64,000 nucleotides of DNA from Actinomadura meyerae (GTDB lineage: Bacteria > Actinomycetota > Actinomycetes > Streptosporangiales > Streptosporangiaceae): assembly GCF_900188445.1 (NCBI RefSeq), contig NZ_FZOR01000012.1, positions 119,724 to 183,723 on the forward strand. Direction: 5' to 3'. Both the position numbers and the translations under genes were made by a program. Positions within the stretch are counted from its first letter, which is position 1. Every line of letters begins with the position of its first letter. Of this stretch, positions 51,273 through 59,473 are shown in pieces. The notes under the pieces are model-generated. The model saw only the letters and a program-made list of their open reading frames with translations, was not told the DNA's origin and ran no database searches.

Positions 51273-52475
51273 ATGAGCGATCCGCTGGAGGGACTGGACG
51301 GCATCGACTGGGCGGGGCTCGACCACGCCTACGGCTCGGCGGAGGACGTCCCCGGCCTGCTCCGCACGCTGCGCTCGCCCGACCAGGAGGAGCGCCACGG
51401 GGCGTTCGGGGAGCTGTTCACGAACATCTACCACCAGGGCAGCCGGTACACCGCGTCGGCGGCGGCCGTGCCGTTCCTCCTCGCGCTGGCGGCCGACCCC
51501 GGCACGCCCGACCGGGCGTACCCGCTCTACCTGGCGACCGCGCTGGCCATCGGCTTCGACGAGGCGCACCTGCCGGCCGGCGTCGCGATCGCGGACTGGC
51601 GGGACGCGGTGGCGCGGATGGCCGCGGCCGACCCCGAGGCGGAGGAGCGCCGCCTCGACGCGTGGGTCGCCGGCGCGGCGGACGACCACGAGCGCCGCGA
51701 CCGCGAGTTCGACCGGAAGATGTACGACTTCGACCACGCGCGCCGCGCCGCCGAGGCGGAACTCGCCGCCTACGACGCCGTCCGCGCCGGGCTGCCGACC
51801 GTGCACGCCCTGCTCACCGAGGCCGACGACGGGGTGCGCGCCACCGCCGCGTACACGGTCGGCTGGTTCCCCGAGGAGTCCGCCGCCTCGCTCGCCGTCC
51901 TCGGCCCGCTGCTCGACTCTGAGCGGCACCCGGAGGTCGCCATGAGCGCGCTGATCTCCACCGGTCTCCTCGGCGGCCGGGACCTCCTCCCCCTGATCCG
52001 CGAGCGGCTGGCCGGCGACGAACCCGGCCCGCGCTGGGCGGCGGCGGTCGCGCTCGCCCGGCTGGGCGAGACCGGCCCGCGGGTCCTCGCGGAACTGACG
52101 GCCTGCTGCGTCTCCCCGCCCGAGGCGGAGACCGACTTCCTGAGCGGCGACCTGTCCCTGCTCTCGCACATGACCCTCGCCGCGCTGGACGATCCTCCCG
52201 CGGAGGCCGTCGACGCCGTCCTCGAAGGGCTCGCTCGCACGTCCGACAACCGGTCCTTCCCGGTGGCCGAGGTGGCGCTCAAGATGGTGTTCGGCACGCC
52301 CGTCCGCCCCCTGCCGCCGTTCGCCGACCTCACCGCCGTCCAGCAGCGGGCCGTGCGGACGATCGCCGAGCTGCCGTCCGACAGCTGGCGCTGGGGCAAC
52401 CTGCTGGGGATCCTCGGCACCTGGGGCGTGCCCGCGGACCACGACGAGTGCCGCCGGTACGCCGGTCTGGCCTGA
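51273..52475 (+). CDS. HEAT-repeat protein
   Basis: A 400-residue alpha-solenoid-like protein. Repeated helical pairs include VHALLTEADDGVRATAAYTVGWFPEES, HPEVAMSALISTGLLGG and GPRWAAAVALARLGET. An acidic middle (EERRLDAWVAGAADDHERRD) interrupts them. HEAT proteins bind other proteins; no partner is evident. A long homologue family exists in Streptomyces and Actinomadura. ATG at 51273. Confidence 0.82.
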   Translation: MSDPLEGLDGIDWAGLDHAYGSAEDVPGLLRTLRSPDQEERHGAFGELFTNIYHQGSRYTASAAAVPFLLALAADPGTPDRAYPLYLATALAIGFDEAHLPAGVAIADWRDAVARMAAADPEAEERRLDAWVAGAADDHERRDREFDRKMYDFDHARRAAEAELAAYDAVRAGLPTVHALLTEADDGVRATAAYTVGWFPEESAASLAVLGPLLDSERHPEVAMSALISTGLLGGRDLLPLIRERLAGDEPGPRWAAAVALARLGETGPRVLAELTACCVSPPEAETDFLSGDLSLLSHMTLAALDDPPAEAVDAVLEGLARTSDNRSFPVAEVALKMVFGTPVRPLPPFADLTAVQQRAVRTIAELPSDSWRWGNLLGILGTWGVPADHDECRRYAGLA

Positions 52476-52494
52476 AGCGGGCCGGACCCCGCAC

Positions 52495-52500
52495 TAAGGT
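52495..52500 (+). promoter_or_regulatory. -10 hexamer TAAGGT for leaderless nucS
   Basis: TAAGGT is 8 nt upstream of the GTG start of nucS. Confidence 0.45.
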
Positions 52501-52508
52501 GAGGCACC

Positions 52509-53189
52509 GTGCGTCTCGTTATCGCCCGCTGCAGCGTCGACTACGCCGGCAAGCTCACCGCCCACCTGCCGATGGCCCCCCGCCTGATCCTCATCAAGGC
52601 GGACGGAAGCGTGAGCATCCACGCCGACGACCGCGCCTACAAGCCCCTCAACTGGATGAACCCGCCCTGCTCGCTGCGCGAGGAGAGCTACACCGAGAAC
52701 GGCGCCATCGCCCGCTGGACGGTCACGCACGGCAAGTCGGGCGAGCGGCTCATCCTCACCATCGAGGAGATCCTGCACGACACCAGCCACGAGCTGGGCA
52801 TCGACCCGGGGCTGCAGAAGGACGGCGTCGAGGCGCACCTCCAGGAACTGCTCGCCGAGCACATCACCACCCTCGGCGAGGGCTACACGCTGATCCGCCG
52901 CGAGTTCCCCACCGCGATCGGCCCGGTCGACATCCTCTGCCGGGACGCCGACAGCGCCACCGTCGCGATCGAGATCAAGCGGCGCGGCGAGATCGACGGC
53001 GTCGAGCAGCTCACCCGCTACCTGGAGCTGCTCAACCGGGACCCGCACCTCGCCCCCGTCCGCGGCGTGTTCGCCGCCCAGGAGATCAAGCCGCAGGCCC
53101 GCGTCCTCGCCACCGACCGCGGCATCGACTGCGTCACCCTCGACTACGACGCGCTGCGCGGCATCGAGCACGAGGGCACCCTCTTCTAG
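52509..53189 (+). CDS. nucS: Mismatch-specific endonuclease NucS (EndoMS)
   Basis: A 226-residue endonuclease that cuts both strands at mismatches and provides mismatch repair in actinobacteria lacking MutS/MutL. N-terminal DNA-binding part: [35 protein letters not shown]. The C-terminal PD-(D/E)xK nuclease: GPVDILCRD, then [22 protein letters not shown]. The end GTLF resembles the beta-clamp-binding tail found in the family. The GTG start appears leaderless. Confidence 0.97.
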   Translation: MRLVIARCSVDYAGKLTAHLPMAPRLILIKADGSVSIHADDRAYKPLNWMNPPCSLREESYTENGAIARWTVTHGKSGERLILTIEEILHDTSHELGIDPGLQKDGVEAHLQELLAEHITTLGEGYTLIRREFPTAIGPVDILCRDADSATVAIEIKRRGEIDGVEQLTRYLELLNRDPHLAPVRGVFAAQEIKPQARVLATDRGIDCVTLDYDALRGIEHEGTLF

Positions 53190-53199
53190 GCCGTCCCGC

Positions 53200-53235
53200 G
53201 CCCGGTTCCGCCCTGCCGCCCGGTTCCGCCTTGTC
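53200..53235. repeat. 18-bp direct duplication downstream of nucS
   Basis: GCCCGGTTCCGCCCTGCC followed by GCCCGGTTCCGCCTTGTC, two mismatches, starting 11 bp after the nucS stop. Confidence 0.8.
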
Positions 53236-53259
53236 GGACGTGACGTGCATCATGACGGG

Positions 53260-53667
53260 ATGACCTTCCAAGCGAGCGGCAGCTTCGACATCGAGGCATG
53301 GGAAGCCGAGAAACCCTACGAGGAGCAGGACGGCACCAAGCTGACCCGCGTCCACGTCGGCAAGCAGTTCCACGGCGACCTGGTCGGCACGAGCAGCACC
53401 GAGCTGATCACCGTGGAGACGCCCGCCGGGCCCGCCGCCTACGTCGGGGTCGAGCGCGTCCAGGGCATCCTGCACGGCCGCGAGGGGACGTTCGTCCTCC
53501 AGCACAGCGCGGGCAGCGAGGACGGGACGCCCGACACCCAGTGGCTGCGCTGGCTGATCGTCCCCACGTCCGGTACCGGGGAGCTCGCGGGCATCCGCGG
53601 CCTCGGCCAGATCACCGTCACCGAGGACGGCGGGCACACCTGGTCGCTGGAGTACACCCTGGACTGA
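53260..53667 (+). CDS. DUF3224 family protein
   Basis: A 135-residue small beta-barrel-like protein. Conserved parts are FDIEAWEAEKPYEEQDGTKLTRVHVGKQFHGDLVGTS (in parts), TFVLQHSAG and GTGELAGIRGLGQI. The family is related to small uncharacterised actinobacterial lipocalin-like proteins. ATG 53260; an in-frame GTG lies at 53245. The next gene follows by ~30 bp. Confidence 0.88.
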   Translation: MTFQASGSFDIEAWEAEKPYEEQDGTKLTRVHVGKQFHGDLVGTSSTELITVETPAGPAAYVGVERVQGILHGREGTFVLQHSAGSEDGTPDTQWLRWLIVPTSGTGELAGIRGLGQITVTEDGGHTWSLEYTLD

Positions 53668-53685
53668 CCGGCTTCGCCCGGCCGG

Positions 53686-53691
53686 TAGTGT
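53686..53691 (+). promoter_or_regulatory. -10 hexamer TAGTGT for a leaderless TetR gene
   Basis: TAGTGT is 6 nt upstream of the ATG at 53698. Confidence 0.45.
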
Positions 53692-53697
53692 GCAGGC

Positions 53698-54282
53698 ATG
53701 CCCCCGGTCACCACCGACACGACGCGCGAGCGGATCATCGACGCGGCCGAGGAGTGCTTCGGCCGCTTCGGCGTCGCGAAGACGACCGTCGAGGACATCG
53801 CCGCCGCCGCGCGGCTCTCCCGGGCCACCGTGTACCGGAGCATCACCGGCGGGCGGGACGAGCTGATCCTCGCCGTGGTGGTGCGCGACCTGCACCGCTT
53901 CCTCGACCGGCTCGCCGAGCGGCTGCGCCGCGAGCGGTCGGTGCCGGAGGCGATCGTCGAGGGCACGATGGACGCGGTCGAGTACGTGCGCGCCGAGCCG
54001 ACCGTCGCGCACTTCCTGGTGCCGGAGGCGGCGGGGCACATGCAGGCGGCGGTCGCGGGCGCGGCCGAGCACGTCCTCGCGCTGTGCTGCGACTACGTCC
54101 GCCCGTACTTCGAGCAGGCGCAGCGGCAGCGCAAGCTGCGGGCCGACATCGAGGTGGAGGGGACGGTCGAGTTCCTCTTCCGCATCATCACCTCGCTCAT
54201 CGTGATGGACCGGGACCGGGACGCCGAGGGGCTGCGCCGCTTCCTGCGCACCTACGTCGTCCCGGTCATCGCGGCGCCGTGA
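53698..54282 (+). CDS. TetR/AcrR-family transcriptional regulator
   Basis: A 194-residue regulator. HTH: RERIIDAAEECFGRFGVAKTT, then IAAAARLSRATVYRSITGG. Ligand domain not recognised. TAGTGT upstream suggests a leaderless transcript. Targets are unknown; the adjacent protease gene, ~100 bp downstream on the same strand, is a candidate. Confidence 0.9.
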   Translation: MPPVTTDTTRERIIDAAEECFGRFGVAKTTVEDIAAAARLSRATVYRSITGGRDELILAVVVRDLHRFLDRLAERLRRERSVPEAIVEGTMDAVEYVRAEPTVAHFLVPEAAGHMQAAVAGAAEHVLALCCDYVRPYFEQAQRQRKLRADIEVEGTVEFLFRIITSLIVMDRDRDAEGLRRFLRTYVVPVIAAP

Positions 54283-54386
54283 CGGCGGAACTCCGGTGCG
54301 CGCGGACTCCGTTGAGCAGGTAGCTTCCGAGTGACGATCAGGCGGGACGGCGCGCCGGGGGAACGGCGCGGTGAGAGGGGCCGGCG

Positions 54387-55208
54387 ATGAACGGGACTGC
54401 ACACGAGGCGCGGGGGAGCGCGGCCGTGCGGCCGAGCCCGGTGTTCCTCGCGGTCGTGGGGGCGACCGTGCTGTGCGGCCTGGTCGCCTGGCGGTACGGG
54501 ACGATCCTGGAGCGCCCCGGCCGGGTCGCGGTGTTCGGGTTCGTGATCTCGGCGTGGATCCTGTCGCTGTGCCTGCACGAGTTCGGGCACGCGTACATGG
54601 CCTACCGGTCGGGGGACCGGAGCGTCGCGGCCAAGGGCTACCTGACGCTGAACCCGCTGAAGTACTCCGACGTCACGCTGAGCTTCCTCATCCCGGTCGT
54701 GTTCATCGTGCTGGGCGGGATCGGCCTGCCGGGCGGCGCGGTGTGGATCGAGCGGCACGCGATCCGCGGCCGGCTGCGGCACAGCCTGATCTCGGCGGCG
54801 GGCCCGCTGTCGAACGCGCTGTTCGCCGTGATGCTCGCGGTGATCTTCAAGAACTTCGCCGACAAGGACCACGCGCTGTTCTGGTCGGGGCTGGCGTTCC
54901 TGGCGTTCCTCCAGGTCACCGCGGCGGTGCTGAACCTGCTGCCGATCCCCGGGCTGGACGGCTTCGGCATCATCGAGCCGTACCTGCCGCGCCGGTTCGC
55001 CGCGCAGGCGAGCGCCTACGGCGGCTACGCCTTCCTCATCCTGATCGCCCTGCTGTGGCTGGGGCCGATCAACGAGGGTTTCTTCAACGTCATCTTCTAC
55101 CTCACCGACGCGATCGGCCTGGACGGGTTCCCGTTCAAGGTGAGCGGCTCGGTCGACAACTTCCCGATCGAACTCGGCCACTACCTATTCCAGTTCTGGC
55201 GCGGCTGA
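54387..55208 (+). CDS. Site-2 protease family (M50) membrane metallopeptidase
   Basis: A 273-residue intramembrane protease with about six helices. The zinc motif HEFGH is at residues 64-68, and the third ligand lies in LPIPGLDGF. This is a minimal Rv-type S2P without a PDZ domain. S2Ps cleave membrane anti-sigma factors or signal peptides; no clear partner is adjacent. ATG preceded by GAGAGGGG. Confidence 0.9.
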   Translation: MNGTAHEARGSAAVRPSPVFLAVVGATVLCGLVAWRYGTILERPGRVAVFGFVISAWILSLCLHEFGHAYMAYRSGDRSVAAKGYLTLNPLKYSDVTLSFLIPVVFIVLGGIGLPGGAVWIERHAIRGRLRHSLISAAGPLSNALFAVMLAVIFKNFADKDHALFWSGLAFLAFLQVTAAVLNLLPIPGLDGFGIIEPYLPRRFAAQASAYGGYAFLILIALLWLGPINEGFFNVIFYLTDAIGLDGFPFKVSGSVDNFPIELGHYLFQFWRG

Positions 55209-55239
55209 CCCCGGGAGCCCGAAGCGCCGGGGCCGGGCG

Positions 55240-55851
55240 TCAGGGCCCGGCCAGGTGCCGGATGATCCGGCGCAACTGCTCGGCGTAGCGCTCCTGGAAC
55301 TCCGGTGACTCCGGGTCGAGCCCGAACACGCGCCGCACCTCGACCGGTTTCGTGACGGGCGCCGACACCATGGCCATGATGGCCAGCATCAGCGCGGCCG
55401 GGTCGAGGTCGGCGGCCAGTTCCCCGGCGGCCTGGCGGCGCTCGATGTCGGAGAGGTCCTCGCGGTCGCCGGACGGGATGTCGTCGAGGTCCTCGGTGAG
55501 GCCGCGCCAGGCGTTCAGCCGCGTGCCGCGCGGGTCGTCCAGGATGTGCCGCAGGTAGCGGACCACGATCTCGTCGAACGGCACCGACGGGTCGTTGAAC
55601 TCGGCCTCGCGCTCCAGCCACCGCTGCCCGAGCGCGCAGTAGAGCCCCTCCTTGCCGCCGAAGTAGTAGTTGATCAGCTGCTTGTTGACGCCGGCGCGGT
55701 CGGCGATGTCCTGGACGCGGGCGCCCGCGAAGCCCTTGGCGGCGAACTCGTCCAGCGCGGCGTCCAGCAGCAGGCGGCGGGAGCGCTCGGCGTCGAGCGT
55801 GCGCTCCTCGGGCGCGGGGGCGCGGCGCGGCCGTTTCGTCGTGTCCGTCAC
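55240..55851 (-). CDS. TetR/AcrR-family transcriptional regulator
   Basis: A 203-residue regulator. HTH: RRLLLDAALDEFAAKGFAGA, then IADRAGVNKQLINYYFGGK. It is divergent from the NmrA-like gene and probably controls it through an inverted repeat between them. TACGAT lies 6 nt upstream of the GTG, suggesting a leaderless transcript. Confidence 0.92.
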   Translation of the reverse strand: MTDTTKRPRRAPAPEERTLDAERSRRLLLDAALDEFAAKGFAGARVQDIADRAGVNKQLINYYFGGKEGLYCALGQRWLEREAEFNDPSVPFDEIVVRYLRHILDDPRGTRLNAWRGLTEDLDDIPSGDREDLSDIERRQAAGELAADLDPAALMLAIMAMVSAPVTKPVEVRRVFGLDPESPEFQERYAEQLRRIIRHLAGP

Positions 55852-55857
55852 GGCGCC

Positions 55858-55863
55858 ATCGTA
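55858..55863 (-). promoter_or_regulatory. -10 hexamer TACGAT for leaderless tetR
   Basis: TACGAT is 6 nt before the GTG at 55851. Confidence 0.45.
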
Positions 55864-55879
55864 GCCGCCCGGCTGATGC

Positions 55880-55925
55880 GGTCAACCAACCGGCTGTTTG
55901 ACAGGTTCATCCATCTGGTTGAACC
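55880..55925. promoter_or_regulatory. Inverted-repeat operator between tetR and the NmrA-like gene
   Basis: GGTCAACCA at 55880-55888 and TGGTTGAACC at 55916-55925 are inverted copies flanking the TTGACA of the plus-strand promoter. The right copy overlaps its -10 region. This fits repression by the adjacent TetR protein. Confidence 0.6.
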
Positions 55926-55926
55926 T
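55898..55926 (+). promoter_or_regulatory. Promoter of the NmrA-like gene
   Basis: TTGACA (-35), a 17-bp spacer and GAACCT (-10), with the ATG 6 nt further on. The -35 is perfect, the -10 poor; a leaderless transcript is likely. Confidence 0.55.
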
Positions 55927-55932
55927 TGCCGC

Positions 55933-56754
55933 ATGATCCTTGTCACCGGTGCCACCGGAAACGTCGGACGGCACCTCGTCGCCGAACTGCTCACCGCGGG
56001 CGCGGAGGTCCGCGCGCTGACCCGCGATCCCGCCACCGCGCGGCTGCCCAGCGGGGCGGAGGTCGCCCGCACCGCCGACATGCCGCTGGACGGCGTGACG
56101 TCGCTGTTCCTCAACCCCGCCGTGTTCTGGCACGGTCTGGACGACCTGCTCCCCCGCGCCGCCGCGAAGGGCGTGCGGCGCGTCGTCATGCTGTCGTCCG
56201 CCGCCGCGCTGGACGACGACCCGTCCAACGAGCTAGCCGCGCACCATCTGGAGATCGAGCGGGCGATCGAGGCGTCCGGCCTGGAGTGGGCGTTCCTGCG
56301 TCCCGGCGAGTTCGCGTCCAACGCGCTCGGCTGGCGGGAGCGGATCCGGGCGGGCGAGCCCGTCCGCGAACCGTACGCGGCGGCGCGCAGCACGCCCATC
56401 CACGAACGCGACATCGCGGCCGTCGCCGCCAAGGCGCTGCTCACCGATGCCCTCGTCGGTGCCCGGCCCCTGCTGAGCGGCCCGGAGCAGCTCACCCACC
56501 CGGCGATGGTCCGGCTCATCGGCGCGGCGACCGGCCGCCCGGCGCGCTTCGAGGAGATCGACCCGGAGGAGGCGCGCAAGGAGATGCTCGCTCGCCCCTA
56601 CATGCGCGAGGGGCTGGTGGACGTCCTGCTCCGCCTGCGCGCGTCCGCCGTCGACCACCCGGGCGAGCCGTCCCCCGAGGTCGAGCGCATCACGGGCCGC
56701 CCGGCCCGCACGTTCCGCGAATGGGCCGCCGACCACGCCGACGACTTCCGCTGA
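55933..56754 (+). CDS. NmrA-like NAD(P)-binding protein (atypical SDR)
   Basis: A 273-residue Rossmann protein with the motif ILVTGATGNVGRHLV at the N-terminus, and FLRPGEFASNALGWRE and HERDIAAVAAKALL further on. It resembles NmrA/azoreductase-type redox-sensing or quinone oxidoreductase-like proteins. No Tyr-x3-Lys of classical SDRs. Divergent and likely repressed by the neighbouring TetR. Role unknown. Confidence 0.9.
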   Translation: MILVTGATGNVGRHLVAELLTAGAEVRALTRDPATARLPSGAEVARTADMPLDGVTSLFLNPAVFWHGLDDLLPRAAAKGVRRVVMLSSAAALDDDPSNELAAHHLEIERAIEASGLEWAFLRPGEFASNALGWRERIRAGEPVREPYAAARSTPIHERDIAAVAAKALLTDALVGARPLLSGPEQLTHPAMVRLIGAATGRPARFEEIDPEEARKEMLARPYMREGLVDVLLRLRASAVDHPGEPSPEVERITGRPARTFREWAADHADDFR

Positions 56755-56815
56755 CCGGCAAAGCGAGCAGGGCGCGCCCCCGAACACCGCGCCCTGCTCG
56801 CGACCTACCTGCGCT

Positions 56816-57367
56816 CTACTCGCGCCCGCCCGCGGCCTTCGACTCCTCCAGCGCCCGGATCTCCTCTGCGGCCCAGTCGAACCAGTCACGCCGCATCGCG
56901 GCGAACCGCTTGCCGTACTCGATGACGAGCCGCCCGTAGACGGACAGGTTGTCGTGGTCCCACTCGACCCGGTCCTCCAGGGCGAGCAGCTCCTCCAGGT
57001 AGCCGTTCAGCCCGGCGGAATTGCGCCGCATGTACCGCTGCGCGTCCTCCGGATCGACGAGCCCCAGGAAGAACACGCGCAGCAGAGCGTCGTCCCGCCG
57101 GCTGGCCTTGGCGGGCTCGTCGACGATCCAGCGGTGCAGCTCCGCGCGGCCGTCCTCGGTGATCCGGTACTCCTTGCGCCCGCGCGGCCCCTCCTCGGCG
57201 ACCTCGATGAGCCCGGCCGCGGTGAGCTTGCCGAGTTCGCCGTAGAGCTGGCTCTGCCGGGCCGGCCAGACGTTGCCGAGCGAGATCTCGAACACCCGCA
57301 GCAGGTCGTAACCGCTGGCACCGTCCATCTCGGCGATGAGCCCGAGCATCGCGTGTCGCAAACTCAT
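56816..57367 (-). CDS. PadR-family transcriptional regulator
   Basis: A 183-residue PadR protein. Winged helix: LRHAMLGLIAEMDGASGYDLLRVFE, then VWPARQSQLYGELGKLTAAGLIE and RKEYRITEDGRAEL; a C-terminal helical dimerisation domain follows. PadR repressors often sense phenolics or drugs. Divergent from the membrane protein-oxygenase genes, with a matching inverted repeat between. TAGGCT lies 6 nt before the ATG. Confidence 0.93.
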   Translation of the reverse strand: MSLRHAMLGLIAEMDGASGYDLLRVFEISLGNVWPARQSQLYGELGKLTAAGLIEVAEEGPRGRKEYRITEDGRAELHRWIVDEPAKASRRDDALLRVFFLGLVDPEDAQRYMRRNSAGLNGYLEELLALEDRVEWDHDNLSVYGRLVIEYGKRFAAMRRDWFDWAAEEIRALEESKAAGGRE

Positions 57368-57373
57368 GCCGGG

Positions 57374-57379
57374 AGCCTA
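57374..57379 (-). promoter_or_regulatory. -10 hexamer TAGGCT for leaderless padR
   Basis: TAGGCT is 6 nt upstream of the padR ATG. Confidence 0.45.
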
Positions 57380-57389
57380 CCACTCACTA

Positions 57390-57430
57390 TTGACATGTCT
57401 AAGTAGGAACGTCTAGCTTCGACGTGTCAA
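57390..57430. promoter_or_regulatory. Inverted-repeat operator between padR and the oxygenase operon
   Basis: TTGACATGTC at 57390-57399 and GACGTGTCAA at 57421-57430 are inverted copies (one mismatch) separated by 21 bp, i.e. about three helical turns between centres. The left copy also carries a TTGACA that could serve as -35 for the plus-strand operon. Confidence 0.65.
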
Positions 57431-57464
57431 AACTGGAATGTCATAGCGAGGGGCTCCCGCGGCC

Positions 57465-58058
57465 ATGCCGAAGTACTACGCCAGAACCTTCCTCCCCTGG
57501 ATCCTGCTCGCGGTCGTGAGCGGCTTCCACACCAAGGCCGGCGCGGTCAGCGGCCTGGTGGCGGCGCTGGCACTGCTCGCCCAGGACGTCCGCCGCGGCC
57601 ACCGCGCCGACTCCCTGGTCCTCGAAGCGTCCACGATGGTCTACATGGCGCTGCTCACCGCGCTCGCGTTCGCCGACCCCGGCTCCCCGGTGCTGGACTA
57701 CGGCGCGTCCCTCGCGATCGGCTGGCTGGCGGTCACCGCATGGGCGACCCTGCTGGCCGGGCGCCCCTTCACCGCGGGCATAGCGCGCCGCACCGTGCCC
57801 GCCGAGGTCGCCGCGACCGACCTCTTCCACACGATCAACCGCACTCTCACGCTCGGCTGGGCGGCCGGCTTCACCGCGACCGCCGCCGCCCTCGCCTGCG
57901 TCCAGCACTGGTCCCCCGACGACACCGCGCTGCTCGTGGCCGTGAAGGTCGTCGGTTTCACGGCGCCGGCCGTGTTCACCGCCCGCTATCCCAAGGCGGC
58001 CCGCAAGCGCCGCCTCGCCGAGCCCGCCTCCCCCCGTCCCGAGGAGCAGACCGTATGA
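57465..58058 (+). CDS. Multi-span membrane protein of unknown function
   Basis: A 197-residue protein with about five hydrophobic segments (FLPWILLAVVSGF, VSGLVAALALLAQDV, MVYMALLTALAFADPG, GASLAIGWLAVTAWATLLAG and the last ~60 residues). No family recognised with confidence. Its stop overlaps the oxygenase start (ATGA), so the two are translationally coupled; uptake or membrane access for the oxygenase substrate is one possible role. Confidence 0.78.
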   Translation: MPKYYARTFLPWILLAVVSGFHTKAGAVSGLVAALALLAQDVRRGHRADSLVLEASTMVYMALLTALAFADPGSPVLDYGASLAIGWLAVTAWATLLAGRPFTAGIARRTVPAEVAATDLFHTINRTLTLGWAAGFTATAAALACVQHWSPDDTALLVAVKVVGFTAPAVFTARYPKAARKRRLAEPASPRPEEQTV

Positions 58059-59410
58059 GCGAGCACACCGAGGAACGTCCGGCCGCCTGGATGGACGGCC
58101 CCCTGGCGCCCGTCCCCGACGAGACCGACGCCCGCGACCTGCCGGTCACCGGGACGCTCCCGCCCGAGCTGACCGGCCGGTACTTCCGCAACGGGCCGAA
58201 CCCGAAGCCGGGCGAGCCGAGCCGGCACTGGTTCACCGGCCACGGCATGATCCACGGCGTGCGGCTGCGCGACGGCCGGGCCGAGTGGTACCGCAACCGC
58301 TGGGTGCGGACGGACGCGTTCACCAAGGGCGCGCCGTTCGTCCGCGACGACTACACGTTCGACCGGTGCGCGGTGCAGGCCAACACGCACGTCATCCCGC
58401 ACGCGGGCAAGATCTGGGCGCTGGTGGAGGCCGGGTTCCCCTACGAGGTCACCCCGGAGCTGGAGACGGCGGGGCCGTGCGACTTCGGCGGGCGGCTCAC
58501 CACCGCGATGACCGCGCATCCCAAGGAGGACCCGGTCACCGGCGACCTGCTGTTCTTCGGGTACGGCGTGTTCCCGCCCTACCTGGTCTTCCACCGGCTG
58601 TCGGCGGACGGGACGCTGGTCGAGACCCGCGAGGTCGAGGTACCGGGCCCGACGATGATGCACGACTTCGCGATCACCGAGCACCATGTCGTCTGGCTCG
58701 ACCTGCCGGTGGTGTTCGACCTGGACCTGGCGCTGTCCGGCCGGTCCGGCCTGCCGTACCGGTGGGACGACGGGTACGGCGCGCGGCTCGGGGTGATGCC
58801 GCGCGACGGGTCCGGCGGCGTCCGCTGGTTCGAGGTCGACCCGTGCTACGTCTTCCACGTCGGCAACGCGCACGAGGACGAGGCCGGACGGGTGGTGCTG
58901 GACGGCGCGCGGTACGCCCCGGAGGTCTTCACCTCCTTCTGGGGCGGGGTCGGCGGCACGGTGGACCCGGCGGCCGAGGCGGCGGAGTCGGAGAGCGCGC
59001 ACCTGCACCGCTGGGTCCTCGACCCCGCCACCGGCAGGGCGTCCGAGGAGCGGCTCGACGACCGCGGCGTGGAGTTCCCGACCCACGACGACAGCCGGAC
59101 GGGCCGCGAGCACCGCTACCTCTACACGGTCGCGGGAGGCTCGATCGTGAAGTACGACCTGCGCGGCGGCGCGTCGTCCCACGACTGCGGGGAGGACGCG
59201 CACGTCGGCGAGGCGGTGTTCGTCCCGGCCGCGGGCGCCCGCGCCGAGGACGAGGGCTGGCTGCTGTCGATCGTCTCCGCCGGGTCCGGTTCGGAACTGC
59301 TGGTGCTGGACGCGGCCGACCTGTCGCGCACGGCGTCCGTCCGGTTGCCGCGCCGGGTCCCGGCCGGATTCCACGGCAGCTGGATCCCGGACTCCCCGCC
59401 GGGCGCCTAG
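58055..59410 (+). CDS. Carotenoid oxygenase (RPE65/lignostilbene dioxygenase) family protein
   Basis: A 451-residue seven-bladed-propeller dioxygenase. The four iron-binding His are recognisable: TAHPKEDP, TMMHDFAITEHH, CYVFHVGNAHE and the C-terminal GFHGSW. The N-terminal GTLPPELTGRYFRNGPNP is diagnostic. The family cleaves a C=C bond of carotenoids, apocarotenoids or stilbenes to give aldehydes; an aldehyde dehydrogenase follows 63 bp downstream. The actual substrate cannot be decided from sequence. Confidence 0.94.
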   Translation: MSEHTEERPAAWMDGPLAPVPDETDARDLPVTGTLPPELTGRYFRNGPNPKPGEPSRHWFTGHGMIHGVRLRDGRAEWYRNRWVRTDAFTKGAPFVRDDYTFDRCAVQANTHVIPHAGKIWALVEAGFPYEVTPELETAGPCDFGGRLTTAMTAHPKEDPVTGDLLFFGYGVFPPYLVFHRLSADGTLVETREVEVPGPTMMHDFAITEHHVVWLDLPVVFDLDLALSGRSGLPYRWDDGYGARLGVMPRDGSGGVRWFEVDPCYVFHVGNAHEDEAGRVVLDGARYAPEVFTSFWGGVGGTVDPAAEAAESESAHLHRWVLDPATGRASEERLDDRGVEFPTHDDSRTGREHRYLYTVAGGSIVKYDLRGGASSHDCGEDAHVGEAVFVPAAGARAEDEGWLLSIVSAGSGSELLVLDAADLSRTASVRLPRRVPAGFHGSWIPDSPPGA

Positions 59411-59473
59411 GGTGGTTTACTAGCCGGTACACACCGCAAGTACTCACTTACGGCTCCTCCCGGGAGGTTCCCC